The position numbers and the translations under genes were made by a program. The notes beneath the pieces are model-generated. The model did no database searches, was not told the DNA's origin, and saw only the letters and a program-made list of their open reading frames with translations. A stretch of 48,154 nucleotides of DNA from Mucilaginibacter sp. (GTDB lineage: Bacteria; Bacteroidota; Bacteroidia; Sphingobacteriales; Sphingobacteriaceae), in the NCBI GenBank assembly GCA_028288305.1, contig JAQBOA010000005.1:1-48154 (forward strand), written 5' to 3'. Of this stretch, positions 8,339-17,149 are shown piece by piece (position 1 is the first letter of the stretch; each line of letters opens with the position of its first letter).

Positions 8339-8364
8339 TAGAGACGCAATACTTTACGTCTCTA
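8339..8364. repeat. Hairpin TAGAGACG-N10-CGTCTCTA downstream of ffh
   Basis: Perfect 8-bp inverted repeat, arms 8339-8346 and 8357-8364, with loop CAATACTTTA. No T-run follows on plus, so it is not a standard intrinsic terminator. It could stabilise the 3' end of ffh mRNA or be a dispersed repeat unit. Confidence 0.6.
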
Positions 8365-8410
8365 GAAAAATAACATAGATAATTTTCTTTAAAGCGGAAG
8401 GTTTTATTTT

Positions 8411-8439
8411 TTAAGGTATTGTCAATTGCAATACCTTAA
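8411..8439. repeat. 11-bp inverted repeat TTAAGGTATTG-N7-CAATACCTTAA
   Basis: Perfect 11-bp arms at 8411-8421 and 8429-8439 around TCAATTG. There is no T-run after the plus-strand stem and only a preceding T-rich stretch. It may be an operator or a fold-back repeat. It lies about 370 bases before the first gene of the efflux operon, so a link to that operon is speculative. Confidence 0.6.
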
Positions 8440-8777
8440 TCGTTAACCAAGATTGAAGCTTTTGAACTAATCAATCACATAGCTTTGGAAAGATTAAACA
8501 AGAAATTGTAAAATTTAGAATTAAAAAAATCCACGCCGCCTGGTATTAATATTTTTTGTGCGTTTAAATTTTAATGCATTTGTCTGAAAAAATGTTTCAA
8601 AATTCACGTAAAGCATTATAAATAAATAATATACTAGTAATTTTTGTTAATCGTATTGTAAGCTTAACTATATTCCCAGATATAAATATAGTTTTTATCT
8701 ATGTTGGATAAATAATATCAGTTTGTTTGATAATTATTTTCATCACAGCTTTGTTGCGGAAAAACAACTATCTAATA
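8440..8777. other. A+T-rich intergenic region before the metal-efflux operon
   Basis: About 340 bases with no convincing gene on either strand. A weak promoter candidate near its end is TTTG at 8722-8725 and CAGCTTTG at 8746-8753 (one mismatch to TAnnTTTG, 20-base spacing), which would start transcription just before the 25-codon ORF at 8778. I saw no recognisable metal-regulator operator such as a MerR-type dyad at that promoter. Confidence 0.4.
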
Positions 8778-8855
8778 ATGAAAATAAAACTTTGGATAAC
8801 TAATTTTGTTATATTTTCAGGATTAGTGATGACTTGGATTTGCTTTTTACATTAA
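8778..8855 (+). CDS. Putative 25-aa membrane peptide at head of metal-efflux operon
   Basis: ATG at 8778 opens a 25-codon frame ending TAA at 8853-8855. The peptide starts MKIKLWITNFV and ends WICFLH: basic N-terminus, about 18 hydrophobic residues, one Cys and a terminal Cys-Phe-Leu-His. It could be a single-pass membrane peptide of the kind that assists RND pumps, or a leader peptide. Only four bases separate its stop from the next ATG at 8860, suggesting co-translation. It could also be a chance frame; its position is the main support. Confidence 0.35.
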   Translation: MKIKLWITNFVIFSGLVMTWICFLH

Positions 8856-8859
8856 ATTT

Positions 8860-9243
8860 ATGCAAAAAAGGACGGCACGCTTATTCCTCGTGATTTTTTT
8901 AATGCAGATGACGCAATTAGGTGAGCTTGCCAGGTTGCCGTTATTAGTGCAGCATTATATACAGCATAAACATTTGCATCCGGAAACAACAATTTATGGG
9001 TTTTTTAAAATGCATTATCTTGATAAAACCGTTGTTGATGCTGATTATGACCAGGATATGCAGCTACCTTTCAAAACAGTACACCTGCATTGTTTTGCAC
9101 TTCAAATGTCGATGCCACAGATGGTGTTAACATTAAACAATGTTTTTTTTCCGTTAATTAAGGAAGAAATTGCCAACCAACGATTCATATTACCCAAATC
9201 ATTACTTTCATCTATTTTTAAACCCCCAAGAATGGCATCATAA
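8860..9243 (+). CDS. His/Met-rich small protein preceding CzcA-type pump, 127 aa
   Basis: 127 residues. The N-terminus (RTARLFLVIFLMQMTQL) is a signal peptide or anchor. The following stretch is rich in metal-ligand residues: QHYIQHKHLHPE (about 31-42), KMHY, VHLHCF and MSMPQM. DADYDQDMQLPFKT (about 60-73) is an acidic, likely conserved segment. I recall similar small proteins beside CusA/CzcA genes in Bacteroidetes, but I cannot name a family. Its position 64 bases before the RND gene, the same strand and the His/Met content suggest a periplasmic metal-binding accessory of the pump. No reaction is inferred. Confidence 0.7.
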   Translation: MQKRTARLFLVIFLMQMTQLGELARLPLLVQHYIQHKHLHPETTIYGFFKMHYLDKTVVDADYDQDMQLPFKTVHLHCFALQMSMPQMVLTLNNVFFPLIKEEIANQRFILPKSLLSSIFKPPRMAS

Positions 9244-9307
9244 ATAACCAATAAAATCTGTTTTTACTTCAGATTAGTTATTTTTTTATTGTTTAAACAA
9301 AATATTT

Positions 9308-12300
9308 ATGATTGACCGTATAATAGAATTTTCGGTCAGGAACAAGCTTATTGTGGGATTGCTGGTACTGCTTATGGTAGCTGCCGGCATCTATTCGGCT
9401 GCACAATTACCTGTGGATGCTGTTCCTGACATTACAAATAACCAGGTGCTTATTATAACCGTATCACCCTCACTGGCAGCGCCAGAGGTTGAGCGTTTAA
9501 TTACAGCACCTACCGAGCGCCTCATGGCCTCATTGCCGCAATTAAAAGAAATGAGATCAATATCGCGGTTTGGCTTGTCCAACGTAACCGTTGTTTTTGA
9601 TGATAATGTAGATATTACCCGTGCCCGTCAACAGGTAACTGAACGACTGGGACAGTTAAAAAGCATGATACCTCCGGGTATCGGTGAGCCTAGCATGGGG
9701 CCCGTAACTACCGGATTGGGTGAAGTATACCAGTATTATGTAGTACCCAAACCAGGGTATGAAAATAAATATTCCTTAACGGAACTGCGAACAATTCAGG
9801 AATGGATTGTAAGGCGCCAACTGTTGGGAGTACCCGGTGTTGCCGATGTAAGCAGCCTTGGCGGCACATTAAAGCAATATCAGGTGGTTATAGATCCTGC
9901 AAAAATTAGAAGTTTAGGTATAACACTTGATGAGCTTTATAACGCTGTACAGCAAAATAATGAGAACTCAGGTGGCGCTTATATAGAAAAAGGACCTAAT
10001 GCTTATTACATTCGTACTGACGGAATTGCCACTACCCTGGCTGATTTGCGCAGCATCCCCATTAAAAAAGTAAATGGTTTACCGCTTACCCTTGCAAACG
10101 TTGCACAAGTAAAAGAGGGGCATTCTTTGCGATTTGGCGCCATGTATAACGATAAATATGGCGAAGTATCCGGTGCGGTTGTACTAATGCTTAAAGGTGC
10201 AAATGCTATGCAAGTTGTAGACCAGGTAAAGCAGCGTATTGAAGAAATAAAAACCAGGCTACCAGTGGGGGTTACTATTTTGCCATATTACGAACGCAGC
10301 AAAATGGTAGGGAATTCTATATCTACTGTAAAGCGAAACCTCATTGAGGGTGCGTTGATTGTCATTTTTGTATTGGTATTATTTCTGGGTAATTTGCGTT
10401 CGGGCCTTGTAGTGGCATCGGTTATTCCGCTTTCAATGCTTTTTGCATTGATTTTGATGAATACATTTCATGTTTCTGCAAATCTGATGAGTTTAGGCGC
10501 TTTGGATTTTGGTTTGATTGTGGATGGAGCTGTTATTATTGTAGAAGGTGTGATGCACCGCTTTAAGGACAAAGTTAATAATCATACCACAGCAGAATTT
10601 TCGCAGGATGAAGTAAACCAGGAAGTTGAAAAGTCTGCGTCACGATTGATGAATGCAGCTATTTTTGGCCAGTTTATAATCCTGGTGGTTTACCTGCCTA
10701 TTTTAAGCTTGCAGGAAATAGAAGGTAAAATGTTTAGGCCAATGGCCGAGACGGTTGCTTTTGCACTGATTGGCGCATTTCTACTGTCACTCACCTATGT
10801 GCCGATGATGACCGCGCTGACTATTAAAAAGAAAGTGGAAAAGAAAATCAACTTCGCCGATAAGATTATGGCGGCCATACAAAAACTCTATACGCCTTTA
10901 TTAAGTAAAGCTCTTAGTTATCCGAAATCCGTTATGCTGATAGCGATTGCGCTGATAATTTTTGCTTTTATGGTGTTTAAAACGTTAGGTGGCGAATTTA
11001 TACCTCAGCTGGAGGAAGGCGATTTTGCTATTGACGCCCGGTTTTTCCCGGGAACATCCTTAACACAAACCATTAAGGGCATGCAAATGGCCAGTGCAGA
11101 ACTGAAAAAATTCCCCGAAGTTCAGCAGGTTACCTGTCGTATCGGATCTGCTGAAATACCTACCGATCCTATGTCGCTGGAGCAGTGCGATATTTTTGTA
11201 ACGTTGAATGATAAAGATACCTGGACAACCGCACATGATTATCCTGCACTTGAAGATACAATGAGCAAACGTTTGTCGCAGGTGCCGGGTTTAAATTATG
11301 GCTTTGAATATCCGGTGCAGATGCGCTTTAACGAGCTGATATCGGGCGCCAAGCAGGATGTGGTTGTAAAAATATATGGAGATGATTTGCAGCAACTAGC
11401 GCACCAGGCTGGCCAGTTGAGTGGTATAGTAGCAAAAGTAAAGGGCGCTGTTGATGTGAACACTGAAAAAATAACCGGACTGCCTCAATTGGTAATACAC
11501 TATAACCGGACTGCATTAGCTCAATATAATGTAAGCATCAGCCAGGTGAACCATATTTTAAATGCCACATTTGCGGGTGAAAAGGCCGGCAATATTTATG
11601 AAGGTGAGCGCCAATTTGATTTGGTACTCCGGATAGCAGATTCAGCAAGGTCTAACATGGATCAAATTGGGCAATTGCAGATCAATACACCCGGGGGTAT
11701 GCAGGTGCCGCTTAGTCAGCTGGCAGACATCTCCTTAAAAGAAGGCCCTAATCAGATTCAACGTGATAACGGCCAGCGCCGGGTATCGGTTTCATTCAAT
11801 GTAAGGGGCAGGGATGTGGAAAGTGTAGTCAATGAACTGCAACAACAGGTAAAGCAAAGGTTAAAGCTGCTCCCCGGATATTACGTAGAATATGGCGGAC
11901 AATTTCAAAGTTTGAATTCGGCTAAAAAGCGTTTGTCAATCGCCGTTCCAGCCTCACTTTTTTTCATATTCATTCTGCTATACTTTGCTTTTAAACAGTT
12001 TAAAGAAGCACTGATTGTGTTTTCAGCTATACCATTGGCAGCCACAGGCGGTGTTTTTGCCTTATGGCTGCGGGGAATGTCTTTCAGTATATCCGCAGGT
12101 GTTGGCTTTATCGCACTTTTCGGGGTAGCTGTACTTAACGGAATTGTATTGATCACGGAGTTTAACCGCTTAAAGAAAGAGGGGGTTAATGATCCGGATG
12201 AGCGGATACGTCAAGGTACATCCAACAGGCTCCGTCCCGTTTTAATGACCGCTACTGTAGCATCATTAGGCTTCTTTCCAATGGCTATATCTACCCATGC

Positions 12301-13690
12301 CGGTGCAGAAGTGCAAAGGCCATTAGCTACAGTTGTTATTGGAGGCCTTATTACAGCTACATTGCTTACACTTGTTGTGTTACCTGCATTGTATAAACTA
12401 TTTGGCAAATCCAAATCATCCAAGCATCCAGGTAAATTGGTCAAAGCTTTAACGGCAACAACAGCTATTATTATGCTGTTTATTTTACCTGCCTTTTCAC
12501 AAATACAAGGTGATAAGATAACAGTTAATGATGCTGTTAAACAAGCGTTATTACATAATTCCTCAATTTTGTCTGCACAAGATCAAACGCTGGCATCAAA
12601 AGCTAATGTAGGAACAGCCTATGATATCGCTAAAACCCAGGTGAATTTTGATGCAGGTAAAATAAATAGCTCAAACACCGACAACCGGATTGCGGTTAAC
12701 CAAACCTTTGCGCTGCCATTTTATTATAGCAACCAGCGCAATTATTTAAATGCACAAAGTGGTTTAACCGCATTGCAGGAGGAGTCTTTAAAAAATCAAA
12801 TTGCTTACCAGGTTCGTGATGTGTATTTGCAAATGGCTGGCTCCCTTGCTAAATTAAAGTTATTAGCTGAGCAGGATTCAATTTATGCGTCAGTAATCAA
12901 ACTTGAGCAGTTAAGGTTTCGCACGGGTGAATCATCAAGGATAAACCTGACCAGCGCAGAAGCCAGGGCTGGTATGCTTAAAAACCAAAGACGCATGCTG
13001 GAATCGGAAATCAATGTATTGCAAAGCCGTTTGCAGGTTCTGCTTGGTAATAATTTACTGTTTTTACCTGCTGATCAAACACCGCCTGCCTGGCAAACTA
13101 TTTTTCAGCCGGATTCGGCAACAGCGTTGCAAAATCCTGAGGTAAAACAGGCACAGCAACAGGTAAGCATTTATGATTGGAAAACTAAATTAAGCAGATC
13201 TAAGGGGTTGCCTGAGTTAACCCTGGGTTACAGTAACCAAAGCTTTGCAGGGCCCGATATTAATAACTCAAATGTTATTTTAACACAGGGTAACCGCTTT
13301 TCGTCCTTTTTGGTTGGTGTTAATATCCCTTTGTTTTTTGGTCAGTATAAAGCCGCGGCACGATCTTCAAATTTCCAAAAGAAATCGGCTGAGTATGCCT
13401 TCACTGAAAAGAAAACTGAATTTACAGGCCAATGGCGACAGGCATACCAACGCTACTTTCAACAAGTACAGGCCCTTAATTATTATGAATCATCCGCGCT
13501 TAAACAGGCTGATGAAATAATGCATACAGCAAATTTGTCCTTTAGCAACGGTGGAATCAGCTACCTTGAATGGGTCAATTTGTATAGTCAGTCGGTTCAA
13601 TTACGAACAGACAGACTTGATGCATTTTTACAATTAGATCAAACTATTAATATACTCTGGTATTTCCAGGGTCAAAAAGAAAAACCATGA
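9308..13690 (+). CDS. CzcA/CusA-type heavy-metal RND pump fused to TolC-like outer-membrane channel domain
   Basis: 1460 residues. Residues 1-1035 are a complete HME-RND proton/metal antiporter: first TM after IDRIIEFSVRNK, NAMQVVD-type porter domains, TM4 signature DFGLIVDGAV with D400 and D406 for proton relay, SAEIPTDPM (614-622) typical of CzcA-like members, and 12 TM segments. Residues 1043-1064 look like an internal signal peptide (basic KLVKAL, hydrophobic core, PAFS|Q). Residues 1066-1460 form a TolC/CzcC outer-membrane factor with two coiled-coil repeats (NLTSAEARAGMLKN, SYLEWVNLYSQS). Such fusions are known in Bacteroidetes. The metal (Zn/Co/Cd versus Cu/Ag) is not decided by sequence. 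The stop overlaps the adaptor start by ATGA. Confidence 0.93.
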   Translation: MIDRIIEFSVRNKLIVGLLVLLMVAAGIYSAAQLPVDAVPDITNNQVLIITVSPSLAAPEVERLITAPTERLMASLPQLKEMRSISRFGLSNVTVVFDDNVDITRARQQVTERLGQLKSMIPPGIGEPSMGPVTTGLGEVYQYYVVPKPGYENKYSLTELRTIQEWIVRRQLLGVPGVADVSSLGGTLKQYQVVIDPAKIRSLGITLDELYNAVQQNNENSGGAYIEKGPNAYYIRTDGIATTLADLRSIPIKKVNGLPLTLANVAQVKEGHSLRFGAMYNDKYGEVSGAVVLMLKGANAMQVVDQVKQRIEEIKTRLPVGVTILPYYERSKMVGNSISTVKRNLIEGALIVIFVLVLFLGNLRSGLVVASVIPLSMLFALILMNTFHVSANLMSLGALDFGLIVDGAVIIVEGVMHRFKDKVNNHTTAEFSQDEVNQEVEKSASRLMNAAIFGQFIILVVYLPILSLQEIEGKMFRPMAETVAFALIGAFLLSLTYVPMMTALTIKKKVEKKINFADKIMAAIQKLYTPLLSKALSYPKSVMLIAIALIIFAFMVFKTLGGEFIPQLEEGDFAIDARFFPGTSLTQTIKGMQMASAELKKFPEVQQVTCRIGSAEIPTDPMSLEQCDIFVTLNDKDTWTTAHDYPALEDTMSKRLSQVPGLNYGFEYPVQMRFNELISGAKQDVVVKIYGDDLQQLAHQAGQLSGIVAKVKGAVDVNTEKITGLPQLVIHYNRTALAQYNVSISQVNHILNATFAGEKAGNIYEGERQFDLVLRIADSARSNMDQIGQLQINTPGGMQVPLSQLADISLKEGPNQIQRDNGQRRVSVSFNVRGRDVESVVNELQQQVKQRLKLLPGYYVEYGGQFQSLNSAKKRLSIAVPASLFFIFILLYFAFKQFKEALIVFSAIPLAATGGVFALWLRGMSFSISAGVGFIALFGVAVLNGIVLITEFNRLKKEGVNDPDERIRQGTSNRLRPVLMTATVASLGFFPMAISTHAGAEVQRPLATVVIGGLITATLLTLVVLPALYKLFGKSKSSKHPGKLVKALTATTAIIMLFILPAFSQIQGDKITVNDAVKQALLHNSSILSAQDQTLASKANVGTAYDIAKTQVNFDAGKINSSNTDNRIAVNQTFALPFYYSNQRNYLNAQSGLTALQEESLKNQIAYQVRDVYLQMAGSLAKLKLLAEQDSIYASVIKLEQLRFRTGESSRINLTSAEARAGMLKNQRRMLESEINVLQSRLQVLLGNNLLFLPADQTPPAWQTIFQPDSATALQNPEVKQAQQQVSIYDWKTKLSRSKGLPELTLGYSNQSFAGPDINNSNVILTQGNRFSSFLVGVNIPLFFGQYKAAARSSNFQKKSAEYAFTEKKTEFTGQWRQAYQRYFQQVQALNYYESSALKQADEIMHTANLSFSNGGISYLEWVNLYSQSVQLRTDRLDAFLQLDQTINILWYFQGQKEKP

Positions 13691-14847
13691 AAATCAACTA
13701 TATAGTGCTTCTTTCCCTGTTTTTGGCCGCTTGCAGCGCAAAGCAGCAGGATAAAAAAGATAATGCACCTGTACAACAACAGCAACCGCAGAGTAAAAGC
13801 AATACCATACTTTTTACACCTGAACAAATAAAAAACGGCGGGGTTGACACAGGCCATATACCTATGCATAAGCTGGCTACTTCCATACATGTAAACGGAC
13901 AGGTAGATGTACCACCCAAAAACTTAATAGCGGTAAATATTCCATTTGGCGGCTTTCTTAAAAAAACTTCAATGCTGCCCGGCGAACATGTACACAAGGG
14001 CCAGGTAATTGCCGAAGTGGAGAACCAGGAATACATTACCTTACAACAGGATTATCTGACGGCTGTAAGCAGAACTACCTTTTTAAAGCAAGAGTTGGAG
14101 CGCCAGCGTGTATTAAGCGAGCAACAAGCCAGCCCGCTTAAGCTTTACCAACAATCGCTGGCTGAGTATAATAGCCAGCAGGCGCAGTTATCTGGCCTGT
14201 CGCAAAAGTTGATCATGCTGGGTATAAATCCGCAAAAACTTACACCGGCAGCCATTAAGCCTATTGTTTATATTACTTCGCCCATTACAGGTTATGTATC
14301 AAAAGTAAATGTTAATATAGGGAAGTATGTAAATCCGACAGATGTATTAATGGAATTGGTTAATACCAGTGATATTCATGCGGCTTTAACTGTTTATGAA
14401 CAGGATATAGCTAAAATAGCTATAGGTAATTCGGTGAAAATAAGCTTGCCCAGCCTTCCTGATAAAACTTATCCTGGAAAAATAATTCTGATTGGCCGTA
14501 TGCTGGACACCGGTCACAGTGTAATGGTGCATTGTCATTTTTTAAAAAGCGACAAAAATATTCTGCCTAATATGTTTTTACAGGCTACCATTGAAACCAA
14601 GCCTCAAAACACATTAGCAGTGCCGGAAGAAGCTATTGTTAATTATGGTGGTCAACGCTGTGTGTTTATGTCTGCTCAGCACGGCAAGGATATGTTATTT
14701 AGTATGATTCCGGTTAATGTTGGAGTTCAGCAAGATGGCTGGAGTCAAATTCAGTTAAGCAAACCCGAATTAAAGGATAGGTCCTTTGTTTTAAAAGGCG
14801 CTTTTTCTATTTTATCAGCTATGAAAAACGTTGGTAGTGAAGATTAA
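13687..14847 (+). CDS. RND efflux periplasmic adaptor (membrane fusion) lipoprotein, CzcB/CusB-like
   Basis: 386 residues. A lipoprotein signal with lipobox LAAC places the lipidated Cys at 16, so the adaptor is membrane-anchored in the periplasm, where it joins pump and channel. Order of domains: low-complexity Gln-rich linker (20-36), barrel-sandwich half with KKTSMLPGEHVHKGQVIAEV (92-111), alpha-hairpin (about 115-178), second sandwich half with SPITGYVSKVNVNIGKYV (198-215), beta-barrel (about 225-310) and membrane-proximal domain with the PEEAIVNYGGQ strand. No His/Met-rich N-terminal metal site of the CusB type is obvious. It overlaps the pump stop by four bases, so stoichiometric expression is likely. 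The operon ends in a strong terminator at 14891. Confidence 0.92.
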   Translation: MKINYIVLLSLFLAACSAKQQDKKDNAPVQQQQPQSKSNTILFTPEQIKNGGVDTGHIPMHKLATSIHVNGQVDVPPKNLIAVNIPFGGFLKKTSMLPGEHVHKGQVIAEVENQEYITLQQDYLTAVSRTTFLKQELERQRVLSEQQASPLKLYQQSLAEYNSQQAQLSGLSQKLIMLGINPQKLTPAAIKPIVYITSPITGYVSKVNVNIGKYVNPTDVLMELVNTSDIHAALTVYEQDIAKIAIGNSVKISLPSLPDKTYPGKIILIGRMLDTGHSVMVHCHFLKSDKNILPNMFLQATIETKPQNTLAVPEEAIVNYGGQRCVFMSAQHGKDMLFSMIPVNVGVQQDGWSQIQLSKPELKDRSFVLKGAFSILSAMKNVGSED

Positions 14848-14890
14848 GCTAAAATTCAACTTATAAAAGGTTCTGATGTTTAGCACCCGT

Positions 14891-14933
14891 AAAGAAACCG
14901 TATCATAAGGCAAATGATACGGTTTCTTTTTTA
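14891..14933 (+). terminator. Intrinsic terminator of the metal-efflux operon
   Basis: Perfect 16-bp stem: AAAGAAACCGTATCAT (14891-14906), 7-base loop, ATGATACGGTTTCTTT (14914-14929), then a T-run to 14932. It lies 44 bases after the adaptor stop. The A-run on the other side allows bidirectional function. Confidence 0.93.
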
Positions 14934-15037
14934 TCTGTTTTTTTGATTTGGGCATTACCCAGCTCATTTGCATCTTCAAATCGCAACACAAAACCTGCCC
15001 TGGCGTATAAGTGCTTTAATTGTTTACTATTGTTCAT
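14903..15037 (-). pseudogene. Possible N-terminal remnant of a DUF1800-type gene
   Basis: A 44-codon minus-strand frame starts at ATG 15037 and ends at a stop inside the terminator stem (14903-14905). It reads MNNSKQLKHLYARAGF, then LRFEDANELGN. The HLYARAGF turn resembles the start of DUF1800 proteins, which are much longer (about 450 residues), so this would be a truncated relic. The resemblance is from memory and the piece is short; it may be a chance frame. Confidence 0.25.
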
Positions 15038-15132
15038 GTTACTGATATGACAAAGAGGGTTTTAATTGGTTTAATTGCTAGTTGATGATGCCAACCCGTA
15101 CTGGTATGTCAGTCAAGAATTTTAATTAACCC

Positions 15133-15162
15133 TTTCTGAAGTATAGTTTATTACTATCTTCG
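15133..15162 (+). promoter_or_regulatory. Promoter candidate for the DUF3857 gene cluster
   Basis: TTTC at 15133-15136 and TATCTTCG at 15155-15162, spaced by 18 bases. TATCTTCG differs by one base from TAnnTTTG; the same variant precedes the greA leader RNA. Transcription would start about 15 bases before the ATG at 15183. Confidence 0.45.
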
Positions 15163-15182
15163 GTCTGATTAAACCTTACACA

Positions 15183-17099
15183 ATGAATAAAATCTCTACT
15201 CTTTTATTAATGGCAATGCTTGCCATGTTTGCAAATGCTCAAACTCCTTCAAATTCTCCAACAACACAACCCTTTGGAAAAATTAACAAGGAAGACCTGG
15301 AAATGAAGGCCTGTGATTTTGAAAAAGATGCCAATGCTGAAATCCTTTTTGATAAAGGCGAGATATATTTTGATACGGATTATAACCTCATTCTTGACCG
15401 TCATATACGCATTAAAATTTTTAACGATAATGGAAAAGATGAGGCAAATATTAAGATAAGGTATTTTGGAGGGAACCGCTCTGAATATATGTCAAATGTT
15501 CAGGCAGAGACTATCAACCTCAATAATGGGGCGGTAGAATTTACAAAAATTGATAAAAAACTTATTTATACGCAACGGGTAGATAAACTTCGGAACGATT
15601 TGGTTTTTTCATTTCCTAATGTGAAACCAGGTTCTGTTATTGAATATAAATATACACTAACGGCCTCATCCGTAGCAAATTTCCCGGATTGGTATTTTCA
15701 AACAAACATTCCTACCCGCTATAGCGAACTTAATACTACTATACCCGATATCTTATATTATAAAAATCTGGTAATGGTAAATCAACCCTATGTTAAAAAT
15801 ACCAGCGAAGTAAAGTCAATAGCAAATATTCCTTCCCTTGGTAATGAACCCTATATGAGTTCGCGAAAAGATAATGAAGAAAGAATTTTATATGAATTAA
15901 CAAGTATTAATACGCAAAGTTTTCATCAGTCATTCTCAGACACATGGGAAAAGGTTGGTAAAGATTTAATTGGTTATGACGACTTTGGCGGTCAGTTTAA
16001 AAGAAAGCTCACAGGCGAAGAAGAGCTTATTGCTAAGGCTAAAGGTTTAAAATCGGACGCTGAAAAGATTGCCTATATTTTTGATGAAGTAAAAAGCAGG
16101 ATGAAATGGGATGAAGAAGATGTTAGATACACCAATGATGGCACAGTAGACGCATGGAATAAAAAAACCGGCAACTCCACCGAGATAAATCTCATATTAT
16201 ATCATTTGCTTCAAAAGGCAGGAATTAAGGTAATGCCGATGCTGGTAAGCACAAAAAAGAATGGGAAAATAAATCCTGCCTATCCTAATGGGTACCAGTT
16301 TAACCGCACAGTTGCCTATGTACCTGTAGATAGCGCTAATTATTATTTGCTTGATGCTACCAGTAAATACAATGTTTTTAATGAGATACCTCAAAATTTA
16401 TTAAACGGTTTTGGTTTATATATAAATAAGGAAGACGAAAAGTCGGATCTGTTATTTATCCAAAAAACAGCTCCTGTAAGGGAAGTAACCATTATGAACG
16501 CCGAAATTAAACCTGATGGTAAGATGACCGGTACAGTGCAAATAAATAGTTTTAGTTATAACCGGATAGTCGACGTAAAAAATTATAAAACGGATGGCGA
16601 AGATAAATACATAAAAGCTTTAAGTAACGGGGATAATAATTTAAAAATCGCATCGCTAAAAATGGAAAATATCGAGGTAGATACTTTGCCTTTAATCCAA
16701 AACTTCAGTTTTAACCTTGACCTCAATGGTTCAGATGATAATTACATTTATTTTAAACCGAATTTATTTTCTTCGGCATTTAGCAATGAATTTTTAAGCG
16801 AGCACCGTTATACCGATATTGATTTTGGCTATATGAGCAATGATGCAATAAATGGGATGTACAAAATACCTGCTGGATATAAAGTTGATGCGATGCCAAA
16901 AAGTGTAAACATGGCAATGCCTGATAATAGCATCGTTTTCCGGCGCATAGTCGGCGAGCAGGACGGGATGGTTTTAATAAGGTATTCCCTTTATTTTAAA
17001 AAAGCTTTGTTTTTTAAAGAGAATTATACAGAGTTCCATGATTTTTTTAAAAAAATGAATGATATGATGAACGAACAGATAGTATTGAAAAAATCCTGA
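15183..17099 (+). CDS. DUF3857/transglutaminase-like secreted protein with lost catalytic residues (copy 1)
   Basis: 638 residues with signal peptide ending FANAQ (20). Order: DUF3857 (about 40-225), a transglutaminase-like core (about 285-400), and a C-terminal beta domain. In the core, GNSTEINL (330-337) stands where an active enzyme has G-D-C, so the nucleophile is S332. The catalytic His is R375 in QFNRTVAY; only D391 (LLDAT) remains. A papain-like transglutaminase reaction is therefore unlikely, and a binding or structural role in the periplasm is inferred. The next gene (17150) is a close full-length paralog with the same pattern. The start is supported by the signal peptide and by the ACCTTACACA leader shared with the paralog. 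Confidence 0.88.
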   Translation: MNKISTLLLMAMLAMFANAQTPSNSPTTQPFGKINKEDLEMKACDFEKDANAEILFDKGEIYFDTDYNLILDRHIRIKIFNDNGKDEANIKIRYFGGNRSEYMSNVQAETINLNNGAVEFTKIDKKLIYTQRVDKLRNDLVFSFPNVKPGSVIEYKYTLTASSVANFPDWYFQTNIPTRYSELNTTIPDILYYKNLVMVNQPYVKNTSEVKSIANIPSLGNEPYMSSRKDNEERILYELTSINTQSFHQSFSDTWEKVGKDLIGYDDFGGQFKRKLTGEEELIAKAKGLKSDAEKIAYIFDEVKSRMKWDEEDVRYTNDGTVDAWNKKTGNSTEINLILYHLLQKAGIKVMPMLVSTKKNGKINPAYPNGYQFNRTVAYVPVDSANYYLLDATSKYNVFNEIPQNLLNGFGLYINKEDEKSDLLFIQKTAPVREVTIMNAEIKPDGKMTGTVQINSFSYNRIVDVKNYKTDGEDKYIKALSNGDNNLKIASLKMENIEVDTLPLIQNFSFNLDLNGSDDNYIYFKPNLFSSAFSNEFLSEHRYTDIDFGYMSNDAINGMYKIPAGYKVDAMPKSVNMAMPDNSIVFRRIVGEQDGMVLIRYSLYFKKALFFKENYTEFHDFFKKMNDMMNEQIVLKKS

Positions 17100-17149
17100 T
17101 TGTTTTAAGCATTTAGTTTTTTATATATTATTCCAATTAACCTTACACA

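Noticed and set aside
8411..8439. Terminator
   Set aside because: No T-run follows the stem on either strand; listed as a dyad only.
13672..14036. Minus-strand frames opposite the adaptor gene start
   Set aside because: Antisense to the well-supported lipoprotein adaptor; Cys/Leu-rich translation is an artefact of the other strand.
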